Origin: an uncultured Pseudorhodobacter sp.
Lineage (GTDB): Bacteria; Pseudomonadota; Alphaproteobacteria; Rhodobacterales; Rhodobacteraceae
Direction: 5' to 3'
Length of the DNA stretch: 64,000 bases
Assembly (NCBI GenBank): GCA_913062925.1
Contig: CAJXWJ010000010.1
Coordinates: 1 to 64,000, forward strand
Shown piece after piece: positions 63,446 through 64,000 of this stretch (position 1 is the stretch's first letter; every line of letters starts with the position of its first letter). Made by a program: the position numbers and the translations under genes. The notes under the pieces were generated by a model. The model saw only the letters and a program-made list of their open reading frames with translations, ran no database searches and was not told where the DNA came from.

Positions 63446-64000
63446 TCTACGGTCACAGACTTGGCTAGGTTGCGGGGTTGGTCGACATCGGTGCCTTTGG
63501 CAATCGCGGTGTGATAGGCCAAAAGCTGCGCGGGCAGCGCGTAAAGGATCGGCGCAAAGGCGTCAGCAACCTGCGGCATGGTCAGAGTGCGCCAGCAGCC
63601 TTCGCCCGCCTCGGCAATGCCCTGCGCGTCCGAGATCAGCAGCACCTTGCCGTGGCGCGCCATCACCTCTTGCATGTTCGAGACGGTCTTTTCAAACAAA
63701 GCATCGCGCGGGGCCAGAACGATGACGGGCACGCGGTTGTCGATCAAGGCGATGGGGCCGTGCTTCAGTTCACCTGATGCATAACCTTCGGCGTGTATAT
63801 AGCTGATTTCTTTCAGCTTTAGCGCGCCTTCCAGGGCCAGCGGATACATCGCACCCCGCCCCAAAAACAGCACGTCCTGCGCCTCGGCCAACTCTTCTGC
63901 GATGGCGGAAATCGCCGGCGACAGCGCCAGCGCGTGGTTCATCAAACCGGGCAAGGCCGCCAAATCGCCAAGGTGCTTGGCCAAGCCCACCGCATCCAGC
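63442..64000 (-). CDS. glmS: Glucosamine-6-phosphate synthase (isomerizing), C-terminal part; continues past window
   Basis: [44 protein letters not shown]...[27 protein letters not shown]; frame open to window end. Confidence 0.93.
   Translation of the reverse strand, partial: [185 protein letters not shown]

Overview
This 64 kb window is an ordinary-looking, gene-dense, high-GC alphaproteobacterial chromosome segment, most likely Rhodobacteraceae (inferred from gene content: CarD, DUF3422, DUF6280-like protein, kynA/kynU, pntAB, FdxA). I call about 66 protein-coding genes (two run off the window edges), one unusual tRNA-Tyr-like gene, several intrinsic terminators and a small family of interspersed palindromic repeats. 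Recognisable loci: fdxA/carD; a CPA2 antiporter; an orphan 911-aa protein with a PilM/GspL-like start and PilP-like end; metY; a 4-hydroxybenzoate locus (pcaQ-like regulator, TRAP transporter, pobA, AraC regulator); rlmB; split his genes (hisAFE facing hisBH); efp; kynA/kynU; pntAB; an Opp-type ABC importer with asparaginase, ArgE-like deacetylase, FAD oxidoreductase and tandem M20 amidohydrolases; moaA; the C-terminal part of glmS. I see no prophage, IS element, integrase, CRISPR array, toxin-antitoxin or defence system, and nothing I would confidently call a new biological system. The best leads are: (1) a dispersed repeat placed with consistent polarity just after stop codons, which supplies the end of one CDS; (2) a tRNA-Tyr with a non-canonical D-arm and no U8/A14; (3) the orphan PilM/PilP-like envelope protein; (4) a PopZ-like protein; (5) a stand-alone Ada zinc domain; (6) operon-internal hairpins and a G9 tract at a start codon in the transporter operons. 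All functional names come from reading the translations; no database search was run.
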